DNA of 64,000 nt from Steromphala cineraria (taxonomy: Eukaryota; Mollusca; Gastropoda; Trochida; Trochidae). The stretch is from assembly GCA_916613615.1 (NCBI GenBank), contig OU744720.1, positions 68,154,471 through 68,218,470 on the forward strand, written 5' to 3'. Positions within the stretch are counted from its first letter, which is position 1. The number at the start of each line of letters is the position of its first letter. Positions 35,772 to 48,700 of the stretch are shown here, piece after piece. The position numbers were made by a program, and so were the translations under genes. The notes under the pieces are model-generated. The model had not been told where the DNA came from and did not search any database. It saw nothing but the letters and a program-made list of their open reading frames with translations.

Positions 35772-35830
35772 AAACAAACTTATTCTATGCAAACAAACTT
35801 ATTCTATGCAAACAAACCTATTCTATGCAA
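35772..35830 (+). repeat. 19-bp tandem repeat, three copies
   Basis: AAACAAACTTATTCTATGC is repeated three times, the third with a T-to-C change (CCTATTC). It lies in sequence without genes. Confidence 0.95.
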
Positions 35831-36624
35831 AGAAATTGAGGAATGATTCATTACCCCTGAAATTGAAAGCTTTTAAAAGTTTCTTGAGGCATAACATTGA
35901 CTACATTTAGTAGAAGCATTTGATATTTATTTTCCGAAAGCATTCAGGCATGAATATAAATGGGTTTCAGCCAAGAGCGATATAGAGTTTGACTTCTGGA
36001 GTGTAATTCTTTGGAATAGGTAAATGAAGCTTAAACAAATGATTTCACTTGTTCAAAGTGTTATATACAAGTTGTCAAAAGATCAAACACATTTTAAAGT
36101 ACACTGTTATAAAACTAACTTGATGAATGTGCAAGGGAATAAACAAGTCAGACCACAAAAGATAAGTTTATATTTTTGAAACTTCAACTACTCTATCAAT
36201 AAATGATTTATTCAAAGTTCGAAATGTGACAAGACGCAACTACTAACATGCCATGAACCATGTACGTAATGGGTTTTGGAAGGTGTAATTCCACCTAAGC
36301 AGACAGGTAGTTAAATGCTCGTCAGTTGCTTTACTTCATATGCAGATCTCGTTTAAATTGATTTTAGTCTTAAGCTATTAATTCAAACTTTTTGCAGCAA
36401 GAATTTAATTTTATGTCAGAATGAATAAATTATACTGATATAAAAATGTGTGCGCGTACCTACAAACAATATTTGATGAATTTATAGAATACATTTGATT
36501 TGTCGAAAGAGAACTTAAAATGATAACAGCATCCTGAATTTACAGAAACTGTGGTATTTTTTCACTTAAATAGACTTTGATTGATGTTCATTATATAAGT
36601 TATACGATAGATCTATTTTCTTAT

Positions 36625-36775
36625 CAGTAATTCACCCAAAGTGAGATATATAATATCATAACAACCACAATGACATATGTACGTTTTCTTATAATATATA
36701 GATCACAAATATATGTGATTAAACAATTACTGATCGCGATTTCTTCTATTTACGCAATCATGCAAATAGAAGTAG
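36625..36775 (+). repeat. Dispersed duplication block b, copy 3
   Basis: AGTGAGATATATAATATC and later CAATCATGCAAATAGAAGTA match 32395-32560, and less closely 19340-19480. This fixes the third unit of the old duplication. Confidence 0.6.
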
Positions 36776-37299
36776 GTATATTGATTTGAATAATGACATG
36801 CACAATATTTTTTCATTTATATAAGATTTTTGAACCATGGCATTGTTAAAAATGAAACCGAATTTTAAAGAAAATGCTATACTTTAAGTCATATTTAAAA
36901 AATTTATTGTTTTTTTTGTTAAAGAGATGTTTTTGTAATTTTATATTCATGAAGACCATGTGTGCGTTTTAGCTGCTAAGACAAGTGTTCCTTTCGCACT
37001 TAAAATGCGTGACTGAGTAAGCATGCCTTCAGAAACGTTATGAAAGTTCATCAATAAGTGGTCTCAATGGTTTTGTATAAGGCTATATATTCGTCCGCTC
37101 TAAATAAAATGTATTTTTATTCAGCATCGTAGCCGGTAAAGCGATTCTGCACCTTGTTCGAAGGGGAAATTGTTTTAAATTGTAGTTTGTTAATACAAAA
37201 TGTCTTTATTTGAGACAAAATATGCTCTTATATATTACAGCTTTTCCAGGGGAACTGCTTGTTTAGACCGAGTGTAAGAAGTATCCTATAATCAATGGA

Positions 37300-37570
37300 G
37301 TTCAGTCTTGTAGTGGTTACCATGCTGGCCTCTCGAACCACAGACCCTGGTTCGAATCCCGGTGGAGACATCAACAAATTTCGTCGCTTAGCAAGGCATC
37401 TTTTATACGTTGCACTCAGAACACCTGTTAAAATGGGTACCTGGAAACAGGATGTACTGGCCTAGGTTGCCGAGACTAGGGCTAAGTAACAGCTGTGAAC
37501 GTACCATCCTTCAGGGTAATGATGTGTGTAGCGCTTTGAGCATGTCTTAGGATTAATAATCAGACGGACA
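37300..37570 (+). mobile_element. tRNA-derived SINE
   Basis: The head carries TAGTGGTTACCATGCTGG (A-box side) and CCTGGTTCGAATCCCGG (B-box, perfect GGTTCGAATCC), correctly spaced for pol III transcription. The body continues with GGGTACCTGGAAACAGGATG and GTGTGTAGCGCTTTGAGCAT, the kind of conserved 3' domain seen in metazoan SINE superfamilies. No target duplication could be fixed at the ends. Confidence 0.8.
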
Positions 37571-37574
37571 GCCG

Positions 37575-38250
37575 CCCTTTTGTTTAGTGACATAAAATCG
37601 CCCCCGTGGCTGACATCTTAAATTCTACAAGATGTCCTCGTAAGTAACTTACTTGATAATGTTTTTCTACTAACTGTTTATGGGAAAAGATCCTCGACAA
37701 ATACAAGCACTCTTGTTGTAAACTTCGACCATACATATATTTGAAATTAACACATGATCAGTATCGTTGCCAGACAGATAATCTAGACGTTACTCAAGAG
37801 AATTTGAAATTCTATCTCTTAACGCATGTGTGACTGTCCACATAGTATAGCCAGGATGATGACAACTTGGTGCTTGTCCGTCCTTTAGCAGATTGTAGAA
37901 ATGAGAGCGTAGTGTCATCAGTGTTACAACACCACTAACCCCTTATCTCTACAATGCCATCCAGATACTGATTGTTTTCAATTTCCGGTGTCTGCTATAG
38001 GCGGCCAATTATATGTGATTGGCTCCTTATTCCAAACTATTAAATTTTCAACATAATCACTGCCCTTTTAATGTGAACAACAAATAGACAAAATCAATAA
38101 CACATGTGTAAAATCAATATTTGCTCCAAAACAAAACAAACAAAAAATGTTAAGAATTTTGCTGATCAAACTAAAAAATCGTTTAGCTCCCTTTGATGTG
38201 TACGGCTGAAAGCACACGGTACCACATACCACGGCAATACACATACCATA
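37575..38250. other. No gene seen
   Basis: Mixed AT-rich sequence between the SINE and the second MITE; no exon or repeat recognised. Confidence 0.5.
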
Positions 38251-38252
38251 CT

Positions 38253-38614
38253 TTAAAGGGGCAGTAGCACGTTTTTAGGGAGAACATAAGGTGATGTCAA
38301 GAATGAAAATTAATGGTTCCAATTGAAAGACAATGTATTTAAACTAAATGGAGCAGTACTAATTCAAATATATAACGTAAAGTTTAGCCATGCGATTCCT
38401 TTGTCTTACCCAAAATGAATTAAAGGTGTTCACAAAAAATGGCCGCAAATGGATTTTATGTCAATCTTCATACTTTGTTCTCTGACTATGGATGATTGGC
38501 TGGTGTAATGAGACTTATGACACTGTCAAAATGATACATTTAACATTAACGTACAAATATCAGTGAGAAATGTAAAATATAAAATTGTCACAAAACGTGA
38601 TACTGCCCCTGTAA
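38253..38614 (+). mobile_element. TTAA-flanked MITE, copy 2
   Basis: Same family as 30108-30471 and in the same orientation. The left TTAA is intact; the right one reads GTAA, a single change. The interior is more diverged than in copies 4 and 5, so this is an older insertion. It lies about 1.1 kb downstream of the last proposed exon of the Ig gene. Confidence 0.88.
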
Positions 38615-39699
38615 GTGTCTATGTCTTTCAATATGCATGCATTAATATAAAAGCTTTTATGATAGAATTTGAAACCAATATCTACGTACACGTAAGCAGT
38701 TCATTGCTCATAATTGTAAGGGATGACGACGCAAATTGCAATTTGTGTGAATGCGAAATTAAAAACAATGAATATTTGAGCACTTTGTATGTTTTATTCA
38801 CTGATGGACTCCAATGAGAAAAGATCAATCTCTTTACAACTCGCATGATATGACTAATGAAATAAACAATCTTGTGCTACATGTAACAAACGTTAAAGTT
38901 ACATGTCAGAACCTTCATTGACCCCTTTAAACATATCAGTATACATGATTCTGTTTATTCCTTACATTTCGTTCATAAAGAAATCCATTTCTTAAAACCT
39001 TTCTTAGTACTAATATAATAAATGGACTTGACTTGTTGTTGGCGTTAATTGATAAAGATTACACATATGATTAAAATTTCAGTCAATTAACAGGAATTCT
39101 AAGATTTAAGCTTTTTCTTTCAACGAAGAATTATGCTAAATGTTCCTTACATTAGTTTTTACATAAAGATTCTGTAAACATGTATATCATATCTACCATT
39201 TACAACTTTGTTCAACTATTACAAAAATTCAATGACGCTTAGCAGTTGACAGTATAATCACGTATTTCAAAATGACGAATACAAACTCAATGAATGCGTG
39301 AGTACCTCTGTTTACATGACAAACGCCAGTCTGACATATCGATTGTGACAGGGAGACATCCTCACAGATTGGATTGACGTTACAGACCTCATGATCCCAC
39401 AGACAGCAATATAAAAACGTAATCAGATATCACTGAAAAATGAAAAAGTATTGGGTCTTTAGAGACGACGCTGAATAATCTGATAAAGTCACGTTCCTAA
39501 CTATCCCGTTCACTGGTGTTAGTCCCAAGCTAACTAATATTGTGGTCACAACGTCGCTTTCTTAAGCCCATCTTGAAACCGGAAGACCAACAACGTCACA
39601 ATGTCCAAGCCGTAGTCTACTTCGTGCCTTACCATTAGATGATGCTTGCTGCTGCTGTGGTTTGAGGTCTAACTTAGTTTCCCACGATTTACCAATCGA

Positions 39700-39797
39700 T
39701 TAGAATTCCTTTGATGTTTGGGCGAGGTAACTCACAAGGATTGCCACTATGTACAGAACAACACGACGAACAAGAACATGGCACAGACTCTGGCTAT
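39700..39797 (-). CDS. Proposed terminal exon: hydrophobic C-terminus of the Ig protein
   Basis: After a pyrimidine-rich tract ending TTTATGTCTGAG, a 98-base exon completes the G left by the previous exon as Asp. It then reads SQSLCHVLVRR, a hydrophobic run VVLYIVAILVSYLA, and QTSKEF before TAA at 39702-39700. The run could be a membrane segment or a GPI-anchor signal, both common ends in this family. A shifted reading using an upstream acceptor (ATAAG at about 39850) also stays in phase and ends MFLFVVLFCT and stop. The acceptor TGAG is weak, so another, unseen exon could be the true end. A minus-strand AATAAA lies near 38955. Confidence 0.4.
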
Positions 39798-42700
39798 CTC
39801 AGACATAAAGTAATGATGAGGAGCGGAAGGCACTTTTACAAAGTGTTCTTATAATGACTGTGACTGGAAGCTGAGACAGGTTGCAATGATCACATTTAAG
39901 TGACTACTGGCATGGCTTAAGATGTGAATGATTTTCCATATGATCCACAAAATTATCTATCTTAGAATATGTACAATTCAATACCACAAAATGAGTATCC
40001 TCGGGTATTACTCATTCGAAACCCGCTTCACGATTTTCCTCCTTGACATTTTCAAAAGGTTGTTTTCCACACTGATTAATGTCAGTTCTCACATCACAAC
40101 AGTGACTTTTACATCTCTCAGTTTCATGTCTTCACAACTAGCACGCAAAATACGACTGGTTCACGTAATCATTGCACAAATAGTTAATAAAGCTGCAGCC
40201 ATGAGTTCTATATTCACTTGTCCCATTGAGGTATCCGCATGTGATCCCATGAGGTTATATTTGTCTGATTTATCTGAAAAAAGATCATTGATAATAAATA
40301 TCTTCATAAGGCATTCACAATATGAAGTTAAAGACGCACGTAAAATATCCGTTTTCAGAACATATGTAAGTTATTGAATTCGAAGTGAAATAATACGACA
40401 ACGTACACACTATCAAAGGCACCAAGAGAGATACTTTTTCATACATTACGAGCAGTGCCTTGAATCGCTATCACTAGCAAAAGAAACACCCAAATACAAA
40501 TTTACATTTACGAAAACTCCTTGTTATGCACTGACGCGGTGCGTAAAAATTGCTGATGATGTCATCGTACAGGGACCTACTTCACAAGTTAAGCACCCGT
40601 ATAAGCTTCGGCCTCTTCGAGATGACTAAATTCTTTACACTATTTGGTCCATCTGCTCTCATAGCAATATTCATATAGCCTGTTCACAATATGAAGCTCG
40701 ATATTTAAGCATAGACATGGTTCTTTAAATATCAAACTGGTAGTACAAATTTCCAGCATCAATCTTATTTATTTTCCATGTAATAAATGTTATTTAGGGA
40801 ATCGTTTCAATATTATACGGTTACCATGAAATGTTTGAATTGTGTACTCATATTCATGTGCATGGGTATTTTTACACAAATGGAAGGTTTTTTTCATAAA
40901 ATCGTTTTTATCGTTTTATTTCGTGTCCAATGCAACTTTGTGAATGGGGCCGTGCTACTAGCACGATATCGTTTTTCAGATTATTTTGAAATACGTTATA
41001 GTAACATAGTAACATTATGTTCGTCGGTGTACAATGTTTTAGTAGGTTTAACATCAAAATATTTTGAAAGAATAGGCACATTCCAATAAGGATAGCAATG
41101 CGTCGTTATCACAGGAAATTGAAAATAATCAATGTTTGAAAGTATATAAATACACAGATAACAATAGCCCCTACCGTATACATTAGGCCAAAGGACGGAC
41201 AGACATCAAGTTGTTTAGCTACGCAATGTCGATACCATGACTTGTATCCTTAATTCAACACATTGTAATTTGCAGTTACTTACTGTCGGTCTTCAAAAGC
41301 TTACCTACTAATTGCATACGGTAAAAGATTATCGTAACTACACGCAATCATGCAACAGACCTCGACCAGACACTTATACCGTTATACCGGGGTTATCTAT
41401 ATACATTTAAATACTGAATATTTTCAATTTCCTGTGGTCAATAGGTATACTTACGTCGTTTTACGTTGTTAGTGTGTGCTGAAAGTGAACAATAAGAGTA
41501 TTAACATTTTTATTCATACTTTTAGCCTAGCCTAGGTGTACTTAAGTAAAACAATTCCATTAAAACAATGCAGAGTTGAAAATTAATGAATAACTTTCTG
41601 ACAGTCAATCAGTATGCCATGCGTTCCTTGATTAGTGTATGGAGTTGAACTTTCAGTAAGTAATCTCCACATTGCCCTTTGAGAGAACGATGTGTTGCCA
41701 CTGCTGAACCATCTGTACGCATGTTGATAGATGTACAGTCGCATCACTGCGCAGCTTCATAATCAAATCACATTTGCATTGAAATAGATTGCAGGCTTGT
41801 TCATTTTACGGCCACATGGGTACATGTTCATCCATAGAATTGTGCATAACTCGGTTAATGGAACTTACTTTAAGTAGGTACATTATCTTGAATGAGTTTT
41901 TTCAATTGTTTTAAGTATGCATGAACAATGTCAGACATAATATCCCTTTAAAGTAGAGAAAATGAATCTTAAAACAGTGACATAACCACAATGACATTTG
42001 CTTAGAGATTCCCAGTCGACTCACTTGCGCACGTAGTCTCTTTGACAAATGAGCTTTGTTTGATGTTCTTACAAAACCTCACAACTTTAAAGGTGTTTAC
42101 ATACGGAAAACTAACATAAGCATATTGCAATGTTGAAAGAAATACATAGATCTCGCAGTTTACGGGATCAGACCTGTTCAGATTTCAACCAATCAGAATT
42201 ATATTTTTATAGTCCAGAAAGTCATCCAGACAAATTCTTTAAAATCTATAAGAACATAATGAAAGAAGGTTACTTACCGTTTAAAACATTTACTCTTAAG
42301 CTTGTTATCTGTAAGCCCGATGTTCGACATATATACACACCCGCGTCGTCCATGTCTGCATTGTGAATTTCAAGACTACTAACAATTGTTCGAGATGTTA
42401 AAGAGAGTCTTTTATGTATGAATATTCTTTCTCCGTTATCGGTTGATAGCTTGTCTCCATTCTTGAACCAGTCCAGATCATCCGGCGCCTGATCCTCGCC
42501 AGTAGCGTTACATGTCAAGTTGATCTTGCGGCCTTTCTCCACATACTTCTCTCCCACTATCTTGATATCTGCATGAATAAATAAAAAAACAGTTAAAGAA
42601 TAGCACGAATAATTCTATGTATGCAATTGTTCATTGACGTTTACGAGACACTTATATTATGAAAGTTTCTGGCTTTTATATGTACTTCAATACCTTGACA

Positions 42701-45700
42701 TTGTGATATCAATTCTAAACATCTTACATATGCATACCAAAGTAACATTTACTTCATGAAAGGTAGGTTTACCACATAACAAAAATAAATTAGCCGAAAC
42801 CGATACCGGACAATAATCTTAAAGATCCACATCCCATCATTATGCCTTCATATTGTTCCTGTTATAAGCCAAACTTTTCACCACCAATCGGTACTTCACA
42901 AAACTTAATGACAAGATTTATAAAGTTTTGAAAATATGTCTCTTTGAACGGTTCATGCATATCCATTTGCGTTTGGTCGAGTTGTGATTAGGTTAAGTTA
43001 TAAGAGACAGACATTATCTCTTCCATAGATATACGAGCAGTGGATTGATCACATATTGACGGTTCGATTCCAAACTTACCAACAATACCCAAATACAGAC
43101 AAACAGTCATTCCCTTTCAAAAAAAGTAAATCAAGTCATGAAATGTTGATTTAACCTTTCTTTGAATAAGACGAGTTTAAGGGAGAATCCTCAATGGATG
43201 CATTCAGTTGTGCAATCAGCGAAGTTTTACAAAAGTCATCGTTACGGTAAATGCGACATTGCAAGTGCCTCTGTAAAATTTGTTTCGATGATTTCTTTAA
43301 AATGTTGTTTCTGCATTTTTTCGCGTAGGAGACAACTGCCAGGTAACATCGAGCTCGTCTTATTCAAATTTAACAAAGGTCAGATTAGCAAATCTTGACT
43401 TGATCTACATCTTGGTAGGGAGTGACAATCAATCAGATTTGTAACATTCTCTACGGAATGTGAACTTAGATCGCGTTCTTATTGATTCTTCGAATAATGT
43501 TATGCTGTATTCGTCTCAGAGTTTTTGCGATCCCTGAAAATGGTGATTTGAGTGATAACGTATGAGACTTGCAAATCAACACTTGCTAATGGTTTTATGT
43601 GTATAAACATTTATCGTAATTACTACACTGGCTCCACATTTCTTTGTGATCATTCAATATACGTTGTTAGTCGGCGCTTCAAGCAGGAATATTTAGTATT
43701 GATTTGAGAGAAACGTGTCACTATTTCACACAGTTAAATGAAGCAGAGTTGAGACGCAAAAGAACATGGCAAGTTGTACATTTATGGTTCATAAAAACGG
43801 TCATGCAAGGAAGTTAATGTCCTACAGCCGATAAAAGACAGAGACAAATCGATATTTACCATACGTACCGCTATCATTTAGGGCTTTCTGTAGATCATCT
43901 GAAAGCAATTCGTAACAAAATTAAACTTTACGTAGTAACATTAAAAGGGATATTCTAATGTCACTGAAAAAGTGTTACTTAATGAGGTGGGCGTGATTAT
44001 GATATTGTTTAATTTTAACATCAGAGTACTATTCACACATCATAGTAGAATAGTACTGAATAATGTGTAATGTCAAAACACTTTGAGGTATTAGAATTTT
44101 ATTTAGGTAAAATAAGGTCCTTCCAAAGCAGCACAAAAGCAAAAATAGTTGAGGTTTTGTTAAAAGTTGAAAACATGCTCGGCATGCGTTATGAAATATT
44201 AGTTATCAAAACATGCATACATACCTGAGTTATATTTTACAGGAGTGTTCGGAACTGAAACAAACGAAACAACCATTTATTATCATTACGGATAAAACTC
44301 TTAACAAGAGTCATCATGTCATTGCATATCACATCGATAACTAATAATTCTAAAGTAGAGAGCAAAGATTGGTAAAGAGCGAAATATGACAAAGTCACGT
44401 GTCGAAATTATAAATTCAATTCCAATTAAAACCGCCCAAATAATATCTGAAGAAATTGAAAATACCAAAAGGCCCATTTTCACAGCAAATCAATAATCCA
44501 AGTTTCGTTGAGCAGGGTCTTATAGTGTTTGAGCTCTGCTCCGGAAACGAAATAATTTCCGACGGATGGACCGATGGACGGATAGACAGACAGACGGGCC
44601 GATGACTATATCCCACGGTATAACATACCGTTCGGTCAGAAAGGATTTCGATACTCTTAACACCAATAACAATCCTTAGCACTATTGAACCTTCAACTAA
44701 CTTACACATTTCGCGTTTTTAAACATGATATGTTTTCGGAATAGTGACATCTGTCTGCATCTGTTTCAAAGAATGTAGTAAACTGAGACTTTTGAATGGA
44801 TTAGTCAGGATCGGATACAGGATTTTACTTTGGGAGGATTGCGCCCTATGGGCATCACAGGTGCAACTATTGAATGGATTATTTTGCATCAATGAATATA
44901 TGTTGACTTGTTGAAAAGTAGATGGTGTAACGAATTTAATGTTTCTATCCTACACTTTGTCTGTATACTTTAATGGTGTACGCCGCTAATGGCTGATATA
45001 TTGCCCAAGCGGCGTTAAACAATAACTCACTTACTCATTTAATGGTGTATGAGAATTACGACTGTCAACCTTTTCAACATTTGGAACATTCTTTAGAGGG
45101 CTGCGCATCCTCTCTACCCCATTATGGATACGCAACATTTAGTTTACATCAATGGTTTTAGTAGCATGTATTACAACCATTCCCTTTTAATAAATAAAAT
45201 CCCTTACTATCAGTGAACAGTGCCTTATTTAGAATGGTGAGATGTAGCCATACTCGTTCACGAGATATACTTGTGAAATGACCTAAATTGAGAGTTTAGT
45301 TATTCAGAAAAAGTTTTCAATAACTGTGTGAATTTGGATATGAAATTACTCATGCGGACGTCGTTTCGTAATTTGCAACATTCGTGCCAGAAACTTGATA
45401 TATCCCCCCCCCCCCCCCCCCCCCCCCATCTCTCGCGGGGAATATCTCTTTCGTTCGATAATGTTGAAATGTTGTGACTTAGTGATATGAATCTATACGT
45501 ATTATGCATGCAAATAATATTTCTCCCAAGATTGTACATATGGCTGACATACTATCCCTAGGGTAGAAAACTAATAGAAGATTAGAATATACGTTAGATG
45601 TGAAACGAAAGTACATTAAAACGCTTCAAAACTTGCAAGTCAATCATGAACATATGGTATGTAGAAATCTGTGTTGGCTATGTTTGTAACATCATATCCA

Positions 45701-48700
45701 ACTTTTGCAATATGCTTTTATATGTTTGATTTAACGTGGGAAAGAAAATCCGTATCTGGCAGTTCGTCTGATGTAACTGACACAAAGTTAACTGCTGTGA
45801 GCTTGAATATGGATCCATCTTCCCTCATGTTGACAAGGTAATCATGGGCCTACCTTCAACCGTCAGATAGACGTGGTGACGCAGATTGCGGGCTTGAGAA
45901 CTGACTTGACACTCATACATCCCTTCGTCGTCCATCCGAACCTGCTTGATCAGCAGATTCCAGTTCTGCTTGAGTGGCGTATGCTCAATAAAGATGCGCT
46001 TGTCGTCAACAAATGTCCGTTTACCAATTGTCAGAGGATTTGACTCCGAGCCCTTTCTCCATATCACCTGTAATTGAAGTTAAATTTTCAACAAACACTT
46101 CATCAGCCTTGTCAGTTATAAAGAAGCAGTTATGTTTTTTCATTATAGTTAAATTAGAAGTTAATTCCCTGAATGGAATGAAATTGGAAATGAAACTGGT
46201 TTGAAATTTAAAAATGAAATTTGATTCTTTAAAACATAGTTATGAGACTCTCTTAAGAATTCAAAGGCATGTTGCTTTTATCATACCGTCCCCGGCGGAA
46301 GGGAGACAATGACATTTTAAACATTTATTAAAGGCAAGCAAGTGGAGTTGTTTTCAGTAAGATTATGACAATATATATTTTGTTTTATTTTCTATCAATC
46401 AGTAAGCTTATCTTAGGGTACAAATCATCATTGTTTTGCGATATGTTAATAATTTTAGTCATGAATAGTTCAAGTTGTGACGTCTTCCTACTGTATAGGG
46501 TATGGTGTAGCATATGATTTATGTATGTTACATTTGCTTTAAAGGGGCAGTAGCACGTTTTTTGATAATTCTATATTTCAAATATTTCACTAATTATTGT
46601 ACATACACGCTAACTGTATTCTTTTGCTAGTGTCAAAAATCTCATTACACCAGCCTTTCATCTATAGTCAGAGAACAAAGTATGAAAATTCACATAAAAT
46701 CCATTTGCAGCCATTTGTTGTGAACACCTTTAATTTATTTTGTGCAAGAAAAAGGAATCGCATTGATAAACTTTAGATTATAACTTTTAATTATTACTGC
46801 TCCATTTAGTTTAAATACATTGTCTTTAAACTGGAACCATTTTCATGTTCCTGAAATCACCTTTTATTTCCCCTAAAAACGTGCTACTGCCCCTTTAAGA
46901 GTGAACTTTTTATTACGCGTTTAATTCTTTTTCAGGTATTTTCACAACAAAACGTTGCACTTATACCCAAAAGCGAGGCTTTAATAATGTACACTGTGAA
47001 CTTTTTACTGTGTTACAACAACATTGGTGTCTTTATACAACATCCGGAGCAATGAGGCGATGTTAAAACATAGCAAGACGCTATTATTGATTGTTGTAGA
47101 AGAACCAACAGTTTATACATAGCGCTGGCGCCGCTCCAGGATACACACGATAATAGCACTCTTCTATTGAGCGATGTGTTTTTATCACCCGAAGACATAT
47201 AATGTAATGCAATTATTTCATATCTACAAAAATATACACAAGGGAAGATTAGAATAACACCAATTACTGAGCACTAAAACAGAAGCTATAACAATGCTGT
47301 TACAGAAATAACTAACATATCCGCTACTTAGACTGTCAACACTTAAAGGTACTTTCAATGTCCCTGCGGTTTGGTCAACAGTCGATGGTGCGTGTTCGAA
47401 TCTCACCTGGGAGTTCGTGTTTGTAATTGCTTATTACGTGTTACACTACCATTCAAATTTCTACCGTATACTGTAACATGGGAAAAGCTATACGAAACTG
47501 GAATGAAGTAGTTTGAAAAACACACACTAAGAAAGTATAAATCATTTTGGTTGAAGAGAAAAGATAACGAGTATCAGATTTTGTCAGTAAATGAAACTGA
47601 AATTAACTCTTTAAAAATAAATTCAAATCTGTCAAAAAAACCTGAGCATTGTCAAGGAAAACCATAGTCTATCGAAGTTTCTTAGCTTATGTTTCAAGTT
47701 GTTTCTCTTTTTCAACTTCTCTAAGTATCAACTTACGTACAATTAATTATTTTTTTACAAAATATCAAACGTTCATTTCTTAATTTTCTTTATCTACAAA
47801 ATGACCTGTAACAAGATATACCATCGTAATTGATATAATATACTATTTTGTGTACAGTTGAAGAAGATAGAAGATATTATTGTTTTCATAAAAAAATGCA
47901 CGTATAAGATAGCAGAAAAAATATTAATTTCAGTAACTATTAAACGGATAGTTGTTATTGATATATCGTTTCCTGTCTCATTACCGTAGAAATAGCTACA
48001 TTAACGTACCATTAAGGGATCGATTACAACAAATCGATACCGATGAATGGTGAGATCAGTTTTAGAACGACAGACATATATTCAAGCCTAACCGCATACG
48101 TTAACAACACTGTAGATCATTTACCGGGCTAATTACATTTACAATCCATCGTACATATGAAAACAATCAAAAGTTCTTATAAACTTTAACTAAATTGGAA
48201 GCACAAATAATACTGTTCACATCTTCAAAGTATTAGAAGCACCTATGTATGCGGTAATAACGGTTTTATATTATAACTTTAATTCAATCAAATGTCCATT
48301 TATACATGAACGTGACAAAAAATTTCCAATTTTTAAATCTATAACGTGTGCATGGCGGACGCTACAACACACTCGCGTTTAGTTAGACGCTGGACGGGCT
48401 GCAAAGATAGCAGGATATAGTAGTGCGTTGTATGGTAACATTGTAAAATCATATTACCTCGCTCATCTCAGGGAGACCGTCATGTAAGTTCAACAAGTTC
48501 CTGAAATATACCAAGGTCTCCCGAGTAGAGATTGTATTATAATGCGTGGAGAGAGTGGTAGATGCATTGCGCCATGCAAGTTCCCTAAACCAATAAACAG
48601 ACACTGTTTTGGCGTTGTGCTTGCTCCACAACGATCAAAATAAACCACCATAAATCTCGATATACTGTTTTATCGCCGCGGAGGTAAATATAACAGTGTT

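Noticed and set aside
37300..37372. Possible functional tRNA gene
   Set aside because: Good A and B boxes but no proper acceptor stem, and it continues into a SINE body.
39622..39670. Minus-strand PQQQQASSNG stretch followed by a GTAAGG donor
   Set aside because: The upstream acceptor lacks a pyrimidine tract, and the phase-1 reading hits a stop. It could not be fitted to the Ig gene.
40787..41089. 100-codon plus-strand frame with hydrophobic stretches
   Set aside because: No domain, no splice context and AT-rich composition like its surroundings; treated as chance.
44416..44709. 97-codon minus-strand frame with SVHPSE and RPVCLSIRPS
   Set aside because: It is the translation of a GACGGA/GACAGA repeat, a common source of spurious proteins.
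45300..45539. 79-codon minus-strand frame with a poly-glycine run
   Set aside because: The Gly run is the poly-C tract at 45404-45427 read on the other strand.
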